From Daphnia pulex (Eukaryota > Arthropoda > Branchiopoda > Diplostraca > Daphniidae), in assembly GCF_021134715.1 (NCBI RefSeq), contig NC_060026.1, positions 2,542,001 to 2,606,000 of the forward strand: a stretch of 64,000 bases of DNA, given 5' to 3'. Below are positions 30,230-45,200 of the stretch, piece by piece; the first letter of the stretch is position 1; every line of letters starts with the position of its first letter. The notes under the pieces were generated by a model that made no database searches, was not told the DNA's origin, and saw only the letters and a list, made by a program, of their open reading frames with translations. Made by a program: the position numbers and the translations under genes.

Positions 30230-33200
30230 CTGGCGGAAGGAAAAAGAAAAAAACCGAATGAGTTTCAAATAATTGCAATCCGATCCAAATAAAAACAAAA
30301 TGCCGCTGGGCTATTCAATTTCAATGGCCGTCTCATGCACAACATGTAGTAGTACTTGATATCAACAAAGATATGGTGACTGACTCCGGAAGCGACGGAG
30401 CAGCTGCCAGCGCTGGCAACCGACGAGAACGAGACGACTGAATCGCAATCGTCCGATAATAACAATTCCGTCCGGTCCATCACACAGTCGAGCACGCCAC
30501 TGCCACCAACGACAGTCAATTCACGTTGACAAATCAAACAGACTGCCACTCATTTGGCACCCCCCGCAGAAACTTGCGTCAAACCAACAACAACATCAAG
30601 GAGCCACAGAGAGAGAGAAGAGACCCGGAAGTGGACAAAAGAAAATCTCGACACCGAAACGGATAAACTTCCCCCAAAAAATAATAAAAGATAATTCAAC
30701 AAAAAACTCTTGTCCTTACGCCCCCCATCCGTCTGTGGGCAACTGGAGCGCGTCAACCGTTGAGAAATTGTTGATCCAGCGAATAAGAAATTTTAAAAAT
30801 AAATTCAGTGTGATATCTTTCGACCCCAAAGTTGTCAGAATGGGGTGAAACCCGCAAACCGTGACCGACGTCACACACTCTGCCCGGCGCCATTTTGCAC
30901 GCAGATGAAATAACAAAGAAGAGAAATGGAGCAACGGGAAGCCAAAAGAAAAACTGTCGGCCGGCCGGCAGGCACTTACTTTGGCGAGGTGGATGAGGTC
31001 ATCGGTGACGTCACAGGAGATTGCGGAGAGGCGAGCGACGAGTGACTGGGCGAAGTCGGAGTGGTGGCAGCGGGGCTGGGAATCGACGTGGGGGTGGTGA
31101 CTTGAAGGGAGACGGGCGAAGAGGAGGAAGCGGTGGCGGGCGGAGGAGTCACTTCGAGGAGGCCCTCGGTGCGGAGGCAGGCGGCCGCCTGGGCCGGATC
31201 GGGGACGCTGAGCAAAGCGTGAAGTCGTGAGTCGGATGGCAGCAGGTGGTTCATCAGATCCTTGCTGAGCTGGTCGCATTCCACCTCTTCCGGCCGCTTG
31301 GGTCTCGGCGGAGGGGCCACTTTGGGCGGCACCGGAGGCTTTGGCGGTTGGATGGAAGCCGATGCCAACGAAGGGCTATCGCTGTCCGAATGGCTCCTCT
31401 GGTGCTGGACGCCGGAAGCGGCAGCTCGCGACAAGTTCAAATCCATCAGCGATTTAGGCGGACCGGGATCCGACAGCTTCGAATTGCCCGCCGTCGATGA
31501 CGACGAGGTGGAAGACGATGGATAGGGCCGGCCTTCGCTCACTTGGCGGAGGTAATTGAACCGCTCCGCTTTGGCGTTCATCAGCGACCGGTACGTGTGC
31601 TGCGGAGTGGTGGGACGAGCCTCCGGTTGCTGGGCAACTGGGAGCGTCTCCGTCTGCGGCACGGCGCACGTCTGGATCGTCAGCTCAGAAATGTACGTCG
31701 ATTTGGCATTGGACTCGACGGCCGATCCACCAGCCGCCGGAGGAGGAGGAGGCGACGGAGTCACGTTCACTTGACAATTCGAAGCGGAAGATTCCGCAGC
31801 GGAGCTCGACTGGATGTGAAGGGCTTCCGCCGATGAGAAAATCAACGTCGTGGCGGCCGAACTCCCCTGCCGGACATTGTAGTGCTTCTCCCAGGCTGGA
31901 AGAAAATGAAAAGAAAAGAAAATGATGAATAAATGGATGGATGGAATAAAGCGGATTAGGAACGTACCGTGAGAGTTCAAAGAAGACTCGAGAAGATTAT
32001 CGGCGGATCGCCTGTGATATCCGCCGTTGGGACTGTGGTGACTCTTGCGGTGCGCCATGTAAGACTCTTGGTGGTAAGTCGAGGCAGAAGCATTGGATTG
32101 CGGAGCCGGAAGCGACGGTGGAGGCGGCGTCGGAGGTGCGGGCGACGGAGTTTTGTGTTGCGGCGTCATTGCCGACGACGGATCGTCCAGCAAAACAATG
32201 TGAGGCGGAGGCGGAGGCAGCGGGTCCTCGAAATCGGCCACTTCGGCGCAATCCGCCGTCGGCGGCGGAGGCGGAGGTAAATCCGGACTGGAACTCCGCA
32301 CCATTTGAACTGGCGGCGGAGACACCGGACTGGTCGATGATGCCGGGGAGACTGGGCAGGCCCGTTGAGGAGGCGACATGGGCGGATCAGGAGCCGGAGG
32401 TTTCCTGGTCGTCGGAAGCGGCGGAGGAGCCACCGACTGTCTGGTTTGATGTTGTTGCTGCTGTTGTTGCTGATTCAAATTCATCAATTCCTGGACAGAG
32501 GCTTCGATCCGGCGCATCTCCTGATCCGGGCTGATCCCACCTCCGCCGGCCCTCAAATGCGGTTTCTTGGGCGGACGTTCCGGCGGAATCAATCCCCTTT
32601 CGGGTTTCTGCTGCTGTTGGTGGTGGCTGTTGTTGTTGGCAGCCATGGGCACCGCAATTTCACCCGGTTGACTCTTGCGAGTGGAAGCCGGAGGCAACAA
32701 ACCACCGGATTCGACCGCTACCAGCGCCGCATTCGAACTAGAAAAGAGAAAAAACAAAAGAGAAACGTTTTTTTTTATTTGATTTGAGTAATGGCCGGTT
32801 TTGATAATGAATAACATTCCACAATGTCTAATCAAAGTCAACTGTTTTCAAGGTTAATGGGCTCTCCGCGCTCGTTATTTTATTAAAGGAAATCAGATAA
32901 AAATGAAAATAGAACATGAGCCAAAATATTTTTCAATTTGTGTCGGTTTTTGCTACTCAGATCCTTAATTATTCAAAAAGGTTCGCCGATGTCACCGAGC
33001 ACTTTTGTGATTGCCAAAAAGAGCCCCAGTTGTAGATATGTTGTGACGCAAGTTAATAATCAAAATGGCGACGTCCAAAAGTCCAAAATCCCGAACACAT
33101 GAACGCCGCCGCCGCCGCTTTGGCGCCCAGCCGGTGATTTAAAAAAATAAAAACTTTTTTTTTTTTAATTTTCGTTACAAATTTTAAATTTTAAATTTTT

Positions 33201-36200
33201 CCTACTCCACTGCGCAGTTACTTTGGTGTGTTTTTCTTTGCTAGATGCGTCAAGCCTTTCACCCGAGAAGGGGGGACCAGCATTTTCTAAAATTAGCAAA
33301 AGAGCGAAATGGAAAGGGGGAACTAGTGGCGAGGTGCATTCCAGTTTTATTTTTCCTTTTTTCGGTGGTTCTCTAATCTCGATCCAGCTGCCACTCACGA
33401 TGGTGGCGCCGGATCGAGATAAAGATCCCCTTTCAATTTTCGCCTCCGGCCCAGGGCCATGCCCTCACAGCTGTGCCAGGCCCTTTTTTTTTTACTCTAT
33501 CGCGAAAAGCAATTCATCGTTCAATCGAGAGACGTGATGCGACCCGTCGTCAACTTTTTTATCTTTCCGAAATCCAGGAGGAACAAACTGGAAAAAGTGA
33601 AAGTGCAGAGCCATCTGCCGGAGTGTCGGAATCTTGTCGGCTGATGAAACGCAATCAAAACGGGAGAATAGGGGCGAAGCGGAATTGAATTTCATCCAAA
33701 GAAAAGAAAAACGAGTTTGGACAGGGACTGGACAGACTGGACAACCTGCACATGTAGAGAGGATTTTGGGCCATGTCGTTGACGCACGTCAACGGCCGGC
33801 GCCTTTGCTGCTGCAGACTATTGCCGGCCGACGTGACGTAACAAGAGGACGAAACGGAAGATGACGGACGTGGTGGAAGGGCGGCCGGCGGACGGACGGA
33901 TGGCGGAGGTCGAGGAAAAGGTTTCGGCGGAGGTATTGGCTTGACACCAATCGCCGGTCTCGTTCTGTTGTTGTTGTTGCTGTTGTTGTTGGATGCAACG
34001 ATATCCGGCGGAATCGGCATCATGGCTCTAGCCGGATGATAATTAATCCGACTATAATCAGAGCCCGACTGTTTCTTCTGCTCCTGCTGCTGCAACATTG
34101 TTGTCACCCAAACAACACTATTCCGGTTGTAAAAATCTCTCTCCCCCCTTTACTGTTGTTGTTGAGGGGTAGAAGAGTCGATGACAATCAGCTGATGAGG
34201 CCTCCACCAGTGGCACAACCCAGAGGAGATAACCAAAACAGACACTCACTCACTCACTCACTGCGCCAGAGAGACTGGAAATTCCTGACTAATTACCAGC
34301 GCCACTCTGTCGTTATCCTGTAAAAAGAGGCTCCTGACGCCACCACACACAACGACAGACGACACACACACACACACGATCGACCCGATGCTCTCACTGG
34401 AGCCAACTCCCGCCGACCCGGTCCCTGGGCTGGCGGTTCAACCCACGACAAAATGTTGGACGTGTGCAGAGACCAAACAACACACACACAAAAGAGTCCC
34501 GGCTCTCTCCCGTCTGATATCGCCACACGCATTTGTGAGAGAGAGGGGGGGAAAAGTTAAAGAAGAAAAAAGAAGGAGGAGGAGGAGGCGTTTACCAAAC
34601 GCTGGGCGGATTTCGGGTGGTTTTGGATACCCGCCACATGACACAAACAGGAGATCACGGACCCCCAAACGTTCATTCGGGTGGGGGTGGGCTAGTCGGG
34701 AGGAGTTTTCAAACGGACTCGTTTTTTCTTTTGACTTCGGTCAAAAGATAAAAACAAAAAACAAAATTTGAATTTAGAAATTTAAAGAAAAAAAAAGGAG
34801 ACCGTTACAGAAAAATGATGAAATGGCCAATCACGCAACGGATTCCCGACGAGTCACTGCCGTCGATTATTCACACAAGACAAAATCTTTTTTTTTTAAT
34901 TAAATACTATTGAATCTCCAACTAAGAAAAAAAAATGTTTCCCATTCACACCTGTGTGCTGAATGCACGTTAAGGGAGCAGCAGCTGGACGTGAAAAATC
35001 TCCCGAATCGTTGGGAAAAAAAAAAAGCGAAGGATTTTTTGAAGTAGGTCGTATAAATAATAAGTAAACCCCATTCCTTTCTTTCTTTTTTTTTAAGAAC
35101 TGGGTGTGTGTGTGTGTGTTGGCGACTCTGTGTACGTATGCGCAAATGATATTCAAAGTACGATGCGTGTAATTTGGGCAATGAGCGTGTAAACGGGCCA
35201 TGACGACATTCCGGGCCGTCTCAGCTGCTGCTGCTGGTAGTCCCCTGGCAGAGTGACGGAATCGACTAAAAATGGCGCCATTTTTTATTTTATTTTAAAA
35301 AATAGATAAATAAAAACGAGAAGAAAGTATTTGTTTTCTGGGAAAAAGAATTGTTTTGGCGCTTAGTTTGAAAAAACATTTTCCAGCAGCCTAGCCCATT
35401 TTTTGGTGTTGTTTGGTTCCGTTTGGATGACGTCAGCTGCTCATTATTGTTACACACACACACACTTGGATTTGAAATCAAGATAACTGGCAAACGCTGT
35501 AGACGCAGTCCCACCACCACCCCCTGACTGTGTGACGCCACGCATTCCGGATGTGAGATGGGTTTTTTTTTGTTTCTTCTATTTCTTTTTCGGGTTGTTG
35601 TTGTTGTTGGGCAGGGGAAGTTGAACGACGGTCATTCGAGCCGCTTTCTGTTTACCTTGGGTGCCCGAGCTCCAGACTGTGTGTATGTGTGTGTCCAGTT
35701 TGCCAACCCAAAACACGAACTGGCATCGGCCACAAAAATTCCTGACGGAAATTGCGCAAAACTATTTGAAAGTTTCCGACACTCGAAACGATCCATTCAA
35801 GGTTTCCCGCCGTTTTGATTTTTCAAAAATTAAACATTTATTCGATTTCTAATTAAAGAATCAAATTGAATTTATTCAAAAGAAAAAATAGAGGTGAGCA
35901 GACTAGGCAGAAGTCCACGTTCTTTGTTTGTTGGTGGAAAGTGAAAGACCGGATGGAGCTGGGCGAACCGGAGAATCGTGACCAGAGAAGCGCACACGTT
36001 TCTGTTGTATATATGTGACGCAACAAGTTCTCTCTTTCTATTTTAAAAAACTCGGACGGCGTGTGGATTCAATCATCAACAAAATAAGAAAACTTGTTTT
36101 AAGTGGGAGGATAGTGCGCCATGACGCACCAGAGGAATTACAAGTGAAAGGTTTTCTTTGTAACTGGATGGAATCTGCCCGTCACAAAAATCTCTTCTTT

Positions 36201-39200
36201 TTTAACAAAATGCTGTCCAGGTATTTGGAAACGAGGCTCTCTCCCCCTTCAAGTGAGATAGATAAGATAGATCCTGGCGCAACAGCAACAAGCAGCAGCT
36301 GTGCGTGAAATACAAATGAAATCATTCCTCATGCTCTTTTAAAGATTTGATACACAACCCAAAGAGAAAACCAGTCCCGCGCCGAACGTTCCGGAGAGAT
36401 TTGTACAAGAGAAATAAAATACTACCAGCCTGGGGTTTTGATAACCAGATTTTTTGACATCGTTATCGGGGGAGGCCCCCGCCAACACCACCAACACACG
36501 GGAAGAGATAGGAGGAAAAACAACAACCGACCGACCGGAGGGATTATAGTAACTACCTCAAATTTTTCTTTTTTCTTCCCTTCGTTCCAACCGTGCGGAA
36601 TCGGATTACTTACGCTATCCAGCACGCTATCCGTTTTCTCTAGCTACGTTCTCTGGCACACATAACGACGAAGGAGGAAAAAAGCGTAAAAGAAGAAGAA
36701 GAAGAAGAAGAGAGAAAAATTAAAAAAAATATGAACATTTTTGCTCGTACGCAAGTCGGACGGACTCGGATCCGGTTGGGAGGTGGAAGGAAGAAATGTT
36801 TTTTAAGGCTTCGGATGACGGGTGGCTTTCGAAACGGTTGTTTGTTATAATACTCGCAACCCGAGACTCTCTTCAATTTTTAAAAAATAAAAAAAAAAGG
36901 AGAACGAAAAGAGTGACATTTTAAACTTCTTGACTTTCGGTTCTCCACTGGCACACCGACCGACCGACCAGACCGTGGAATAATAATCAAAGCTGTCAAG
37001 AGTTCTTTTCTATGACCAACTTCATAAGTTACAACAATAGGAGGAGGAATAAAACTAAACAGAAATCTCGGATGAAAGAGGCCGACGGGGCGAAAGTTCT
37101 CACGACACGCTCAGTGGAATTTGGAATCGAGAACGTCCGTTTAGAATTCCGTTTCAACTCGACAAAACGAGTGGGTTATCAACGCCATCTGAACTGAACT
37201 GGCGTAACCACGCCATTATTGGCGTCATTGCAGACGCAATCAACAAAAGCCCAAAAACAATAAACAAATCCCAAGATCTGATAAACAAATCCCAAGATCT
37301 GATGGTAAAGAAGATTAAACTGAAAAGGAAGAAGAATAAGAAGAAGAACAAAGTAAGACAAAAAATCAAATTTGCATTGATTCTTACCTAACGAGTTCGG
37401 GCGAGTTTGAAGAATTGTTGACGCTCCCAGCTGGTTGGACGTCATTCTAGATGATGAGATAAAAGTAGAAAAAGGAAAAAGAAAACAAAATAATAAGTCA
37501 TTATCTTCTTTGAATGTCAGGTAATCCATCAAGAGACTTTGGGTGAGGAGGGGAGAAGAAAAGAAGGGGAGGAGGAAAACTGGATAACATTAGAAAAGAA
37601 ACTGAACGAGAACACCAGAGATAGAAATATGTGTCAAGTCGAGGAATAGCTGTTGCAGGGGAAGAATGGCTCTTTTTAATAGGACTCTTCACATGGAGCA
37701 ATTTGACACGTGTAGAACCTCAAGAGATGAAGACTGATGAGGGGTGGGTTTCTGGTGACTCGGGGACTCACATCATACCACCAGCCCTGCCACAACAGAT
37801 TGAGCTATGCCAGATTGACCGGTTTTCTGCATAACTGGGACCGTTGCCAGCCAAACCCCCAAGACATGAGACAAATGGGTTATGACTTGTGCATTTCGCT
37901 CTCCCCCCCTGCACACACACACACACACAACTCATGGCTCAGCGAGCAAATCTCCTGTGCAGCACTCCCTCCCACACTGCCACTTGTGGACGGTTTCAGA
38001 CTCTGCGACTAATCCAAAAGAACTTGAGACACATCCAACAACTCACCAAGCTGCATACCAGAGCTCTCAACAATTTGATTTGACTTCACAATTTCTATTC
38101 ATTTCTACACAACTTTTTCCTCGTTTCTCTCTGGCCCCCACCAAACTGCGCACACATTTCCATAAGAATTGCCCCACGATTGCGTGGCTGGGGGTTCAAC
38201 CTTGGACTTGAGAGAGAGAGAGAGAGCAAAGGACCTGTTGATCAACGGCCAAGATTGGACATTTACAACGAGGCATTGTGTTTGCCTTTTTTTCTTTCTA
38301 AAAATACAACAAAAAGTTAAATAAAAGAAATTCTATGGACAATGGAACGGAGCAAACAAAAGGTCTGCTGCTGTATTCAAGGGCGGAGGTTTTTATTTGA
38401 ACGGACAGCCCCTAAACAACTATCCCCCCCCCCCATGTGTGTGTGTGTTTCTATCTTTTTTTAACTACCACACACACGGCCAACTCACGAATCTCCGATA
38501 GAAGCTTTGGTTGTTGATGAGGTAGTGGTGACACTGACGGACGAGCCAGCGGATGGGCGATCGAATGGCCGTCCACCAGGAACGCCACCCGTTCACCATC
38601 TTCCAAACTCCCAGTGCAAACAAACAAACAAACGAAATTTCACGGAATAAATACGGCCAACTTGGGTTATTTTGTTTTGTCTTATTCGGGTGGCACAATT
38701 CGAGTAAACAGAAAACGCACCGTGATCCAACAACGTCAACTCGCCAAATGACCCGAAAGGCGCTAGGATCTACCCCCGAGGGGACCGTGTGTGTCGAAAC
38801 AGAAACAAAACTGGGAATGGGGCCATTCGCTAATTATAGATCTTGGCCGTCTCCAAACACAAAAAAAGTTCCAAAAGTAGAAAAAGAAGTCCCGGGATGC
38901 CAACAACAACAACAACAGTAGTGTAACCGAATCACGCAGTCTTTAAAAAAAAAAAGACCCGGGTAAATGACCCCTCTGTCGCCAAGTCCCGAAACTGCAC
39001 GATCACGACCGACAGTCGCTATTGGTGGTGGTGGTGGTGGAGGTTTAGTGAGGATAATATAAGATAAAAATCATCATTGAATTGTTGTTGTTGTTGTTAT
39101 TTGAGGGGGGATTGCACGACAGCGCGTGAATCCGGCCCCTTGGCACATCCGTTAGGGTCGACAATTCAATCGTGTGGGGTTAGATTCAGGTTTAAAAAAA

Positions 39201-42200
39201 AGGAGGAGGTTTCTTTATTTTGATTTGTTGTGTACCTTGGCTGGATGAGTAGGTGAAGTGGATGAGGCCATGGTCCTGGGCAGGGCCGGAGGTGGCGGAG
39301 ATTTGGAGGCATTGCTGGACCGGCCGGCGTGTCGTTCGTAATACGACAAGAGAGCCTGCTTCTGGATGGCTTTCAAGGTCGGATCGGCGACCCGCATCCG
39401 CTTGTCCGGGTCCAGGTAAGTGTACTTGCTGCGCAGGGGATCCGAACTCTCCTTTTCCGGCGATCCGCCGCTTCCGCCATTGTTGCCCGTGACACTACAA
39501 CTGCTGGAACTCGAACTGGAACTGCTCGAACTACTCCGGCTGCCTCCGGTAGATGGAGAGAGCGGGTCCGAGCTGTTGGCCAGGAGGGAAAGTCCAGTGG
39601 GTCGAGTCGGCGGAGCCCCGGAATGGGTCGCGTTGTTGCGCTGAGGTGAAGATTCTAAACCTTTGGTCAAATTGGGCACGGAGCGAGACTGCCACTCCAG
39701 CTGATGGATCCTCTCGGCCACAGAGAGCGGGGCCGGAGTTCCGTCCACGGCCGAAGTCAAACAAGAAGAAGACACCGATGACGACGACGACTCTTCCGGC
39801 AGAGTCGCCTGTTTACTCGATTGCACTGCGTTCCACTGGTTCTTGCGCTCCACTCGCTGGTTCCATCCGCCCATCCGGTTGATGGTGTTGGCAGAAGATG
39901 AGGGGCAGACGGGCGAAGGAGCTGGCGGCCCACCGGTGGCCGGATTCGTCGTCGACTGCTCGCGTTCGTAGTAGAGGACACTCTCGGAATTGTGACGTTG
40001 CGGCGCCTGGACCTTGGCGCTGTGGACGACCAGGGCGGCCGCAGCGGCCGCTTCGCTCTGGTGGTGGACGCCGGCCATGGAAGAGCGGCCGGACAGGACG
40101 CTAATGTCGCTGTAAGAGCCGTGCCAGCGCAGAGTTTCGTTCGAGCTGTTGCTGGAACTGCTGTGAGTCACCACCGTCGAGACGGAATCCCTTCCGCCGC
40201 TTTGAGCCTCTTTGAATTGTTGGCCGGGTCCTCCTCCGCCACCATGGCCGTCGTGGCCGTTGCTGCGCTCGTCGTTGTCGCAGCGCCGGAGCTGGTCCAG
40301 CAGTGGAGTTCCGCTAACGCTGACGTAACTCGATTCGGATGGAACGTAACTGGAATATCCTTCCGAGTGAGAGTACTGCTGGATGTCGTCGTATTTGGCG
40401 TAGTCGCCTCCGCCCGAGCCGTCCGAAGTCGATCCGGGCCGGTCAGTCACCATCACCACTCCGCCGCCGCTGCCCGTGTTGTACAGGGTCAACCGGGGGC
40501 CGCTAATGTCCCGTTCCGGCGGCGAGGGGATCGTGTAATCCTTGTCGTCAATGTTTCGCCCGTCGCAGTCGTACGAGGGCAGAACGTATCCGGCGCGAGG
40601 GTCCAGCATGTGCGACATGTGGTCGCCACCTGGCCCCGACCCCTGGGCCGTGGCTTGGTACACTTCCGGCGGAATGCGCTCGCAATTCTCCATGACCGTC
40701 TTCAACTGTTGGCTGTACGCCGGACGGACGGATGGAACTGGGCGAGCATAGGAAGCCGCCGGCTCTTTGGGGTAATCCGTCTGCTCCGTCCACGATTTAC
40801 TCCGCTGACTTCCGGGTTGTTGTTGTTGTTGTTGCTGTTGGGGAACGGCTTGGTTGTTGCCGGACGACGAGGAAGGGCTAGTCACTCCGCTGTTGTTGGG
40901 CATCGGCCACGACGGATGCTTCTCGTGGCCCGGCCCGTACTTGACATATTTCAAGCTGGAAGCGTCTCGAACGGGCGGAAGTGGAGGAGGTGGCGAAGAC
41001 GACGAGTTGGCGGCCGCCATCATCACTGGACTGACGGCCGCATTGTTGTTGTTGTTGTTGTAATTGCCGTAGCATCCGCCGACATCGGCGTACGTCTCGT
41101 ATCCACTTTCAGAGGCCGGCGGATGATTGTTGGAGGCGTAGTTGGTCCTTGCGGAATTGGCGACGGCGGCCGATGGCGAGGGGATGCCCAGGGTGGCGAC
41201 GATGGCGGACGAGTCGACGGGCGAGCGGAATTCGTCGGAATAAGAAGAGAAAGTCGACGAAGCGTTGGAGGCCGTCGACGACTGGCGGATGTGGCCGTGA
41301 AGGAGGGCGGCCATCGAGGATCGCAACTGGGAAGCGTAGTGGGTCTCCTCCTCGTCGGCCTGGGCCTGGGCCGTGGCGGAAGAGACGGAACTGGAGCAGG
41401 CGCTCGGGTCCGGCCATTGCCACGACGGCGACGACATGGACAGGCTCTGCATTGGACTGACGGGGTAGGGCGACTGCTGGTCCTCTAGCAGGGCCGCCTC
41501 GGGCAGCGGAGCCGGAGGCCTCGAGTAAGGGACATATCCGCCGGAAGAAGAGGAAGAAGAAGCTGCTGCTGCTGCGGCTGGAAAGTGTTGCATGTTGACG
41601 TAACTATTGCTGGATGATGAAGTTGGAGAGAAAATCGATCGTGATCGATGATCCGCCGGGGACTGGGCATCTCTGCCTCCCAGTCGTTGTTGGCCAGTCG
41701 GCGGAATCACCGCCAACGCAGCTGGATACGACGACGACGACTCCTTGGTGTTGCGGAATCCGTGGTGGACTTCAGCCGATCCACTGTGAAATGAAATGAA
41801 TAAAAAAGAAATTAAATTTGAGAAGATTTGGCGAGAGCTCGGATGACGATCCAGCAACAAACAAAATGGAATCGAATTTTTTCTAGACGGGCAAAAAAGC
41901 TCCTATCGGGTTTCTCTCTAATCCCAGTCAGTTTTTTTTTAGTTTTTGTTTTAAATCCCCTGGAGGGGGGAGTCTCGTTTTTCTGCCAACGTCACGCGGG
42001 ACCGATAATTTTGTTTCCGCCAAACGACTCCAGCCGACGAGCACTTGAACGGAAGAAAATACACAAGACAAGTCGACCGACTAATCCCGACCCGATCCCT
42101 ATTAGCGAATGTTACGCGAGCGAACACACAAAGTGCAGACGACGACAACAACAAAGAGAGGGGGGGGGAGCACCAAAATTTAAATTGGATGAAACAACAA

Positions 42201-45200
42201 GAATTTCTGCTTCTTCAAAAGGGCGTTGTCTTTTTCGTGCAACCGGCGGCGGAATCGACCGTCTGGTTATTTTATTTTGAAAAGAAAAGAAAATGACCCC
42301 AATGGGATTATTATTATCATCATCATCATCATCACGATGAAAAACTAAAGGGTCCCGCGTTACCCATCAAGGTCGTCTGCAACAACAAGAGGGTGGCAGG
42401 TGGATGATCCGCACCTTTTTGATTCTCCTTCGAATAAATTCAAATTTTTTGGTTTCACCTGGTGGCCACCACCACCACCAGGTGCCAAAATGAAAGACAC
42501 AAAAACGTCATCGTCCAATTCAATAGAATCAAAAATACTGCTGTGGGTCTGAATGTATATCAAAAAATAAAATAAAAAGAAAGTATGGCATCATCCATCT
42601 GTTGCTTCCAGCTGCAAGACCCTCCCTCCTCCTCCTCCCATGACATATCCGTCCATCTTTTATCTTCCTAGACTCTCCCACCCCGTTTTTCTTCACTTGA
42701 AATATTAGCCTCATCTAGAACGTGAGTTGTTGCAATCCGAGCTTCTCCCCTACGTATCTGATTACACGCAATCATTCAACAAAATCTTGCAGCCGCCATT
42801 TTGTGTGGTCGCGCCATTTTTTAAAAAAAAAAAAACTTTTTATTATTCCGCCCGGAAATCCGAGATCGACTGGACAAGAAGAAAAACTGAAACTTTTTTT
42901 ATTTGACTTTTTTGAAGGACTTTTTTACTACTGGGTGTCTTGGTTTTGGCTCAAGGAAGTCTCTACTACACACACACCGACATTCCAAAGTGTGTGAGGG
43001 GGCCCCCGGAAGAAGGCGGATGTCTATTAAAAAAAGCTAGCCCCCTTCTTTTTTCTTCTTTTCCTTTCCTATCCACCACCACCAGCACTTTACACAATTA
43101 GCCTGGTGTGTGGTTCAACAGCGTGCATTGCACTTCCTCCTGCTGGGCAAGCGGGAGGAGTCCCGATAAAGTACCACCACCGACCAGAGCAGCGATTTTT
43201 GGCTTAACCATTTTTAACGATCTTCCCGTTAAGTTTAGAACACACACACAACATCTTGTCTCTCTCACAAAGGAGAATTTTTTTTTTTTTTTTTTTTCCT
43301 TTGTAAAGAATCACGTCTGCCCGCGGCTAGATTGTCTTATTGGTCGTGTGGGAGACATGTCCTTCTTCTTTTGTTTCTTTTTACCAAATTTAATTGAGCT
43401 ATACGACGACGACGAGCGGGTACGGTACCACCACTTCCCATTTTTTCTGTTTTTTTTTTTGTTTTAACGGCCGTGAACTCGATTTTCAACCCAAAGTAAA
43501 AGTCATTTAACTATTATTCACGATAGAATCAACCGATCCTTATTTTTTTTTTTAAATAAACCGCCAAAAAATGTCCACCCAACAAATTTACGATTGACGA
43601 ACAACAAGATGGTTAAAAACCCGGAATTTTACTTAAAAAAAAGATGAATTTTTGATTAGAGGGTCGTTAGTTGTTGTTGCGCATAGGGCCATTTCGTTTT
43701 TGGTACCGTTGTTCTTTTCGCTACGCAAACTGGAACGAATCACGCGGGACCCTCCAACGACACACTAAAAAGAAAGAAGAAGAAAAAAACAATTTCCGAT
43801 AATCATCCAACCACTAAAAAGTTTCGGGTATCATCTCACGGACGAGAGAAAAAAGCTCCGTGATTGCGCGGGCATACAACAACAACAACAACAACATCAT
43901 CCGAGAAGAGACCCCAAAAGTGGGTCAATGTTGTTCCGTATCCTCCCGACACACACACACACACATCTGCTGTGTGTGTGTGGCGGGTCACGACGACCAA
44001 AGCCAAACATGGACCGAGAAGAAAACCCGCTTCAATCACGACAACAACAACAACCCAAAAAGTATAACAACAACCGAAAGAAGAAGAAGAAGATGAGACA
44101 ATGGTGGGCGAACGGAAAAAAGTTGAATGACCAATGAAGAGTTTGGAGATGGGGTTTGAGCCTTTTGCACACAAGGTTCAACAGCAACAGCAACCAGAGA
44201 CGTGATCTCACGAGAGTTGTTGTTGTCTATCCTACCCAGCAGAGCCGCTCCCACATGTACCGTTGCCAGCAGCCAGACACTCTTCTTCTTTTCTTTGTGT
44301 GTGCAGATGACAATTTAGGGTGTTGGTGGGGAGGTCATAACCTTCTTTTTCTATCTTTCCTCCTCCCATATGTTTTCATTGGAAAATCAAAACAGGCCGG
44401 ACATGAATGAAAATGGCTACTACCCCTTGGTAAAAAGGTAGGCCAGCACCCTCTCTTGTATATGTATATATTCCCCCGGAGGAATTTTATTTCTATCAAT
44501 ATGGGGGTCTTTCTTTCTTCTTCTTCCAGGTTTTCATCTTTTCTCTTTCTCTCACCTTTCTTCTCGCCAGGTGATAAGAAGAAGAAGCATCTGCGTCTCT
44601 GATCTCACACACACACACACACAATACAAAAGAAGATTTTCTTCCATTTTGAAATGTTTTACGACCAATCAACAACCAAGGAGACCGTGTGTGTGAGTGT
44701 GTCGCATTGGTCATTGGGCAAGGCCAACGGATCAAACAGTCAAAGGTCACCGCTCTACATTTTATTATTACTATTTTTCTGAGGGGGTAAACTTTTTAAA
44801 AAAGATTTAAAAGAATAAAATAAAATGCCATTTGGAGATTTTTACAGACTTGTGTGTGTGACGGTTAATGATCCTTTCAGGTGACCTGTTGACCCTGATT
44901 TTGTCCCTACTTGTTCAATTCAACTCTCTGTACGAAAATAGCCAAAACATTTTTTGGAAACACACAAATGCGATTGGCCGGTTGTCTTTTTTCACGTGAA
45001 TGTTTTTTTTTGTGTGTTCTTCTACTTGTCTAGTCACGACCCAACCCGCGTGAATTGGCAACTTGTTATATCTCGGTGTGTGTCGGTCGGAGGAGGAGAT
45101 TTAATATTCACAAAATCAAAGAATGTTTTCAGTTTCTTTTTAAAATGATTTTCGCCATTGGGTTTGACGAGGTGCAACTTGTTCACACCAAACCCTCCCA

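Noticed and set aside
39992..41488. 498-codon open frame antisense to the ASD1 exon of Shroom
   Set aside because: It is rich in Arg, Val and Gly from reading Ser/Pro/Gln repeats backwards, has no domain, and lies entirely under a well-supported exon. A shadow frame.
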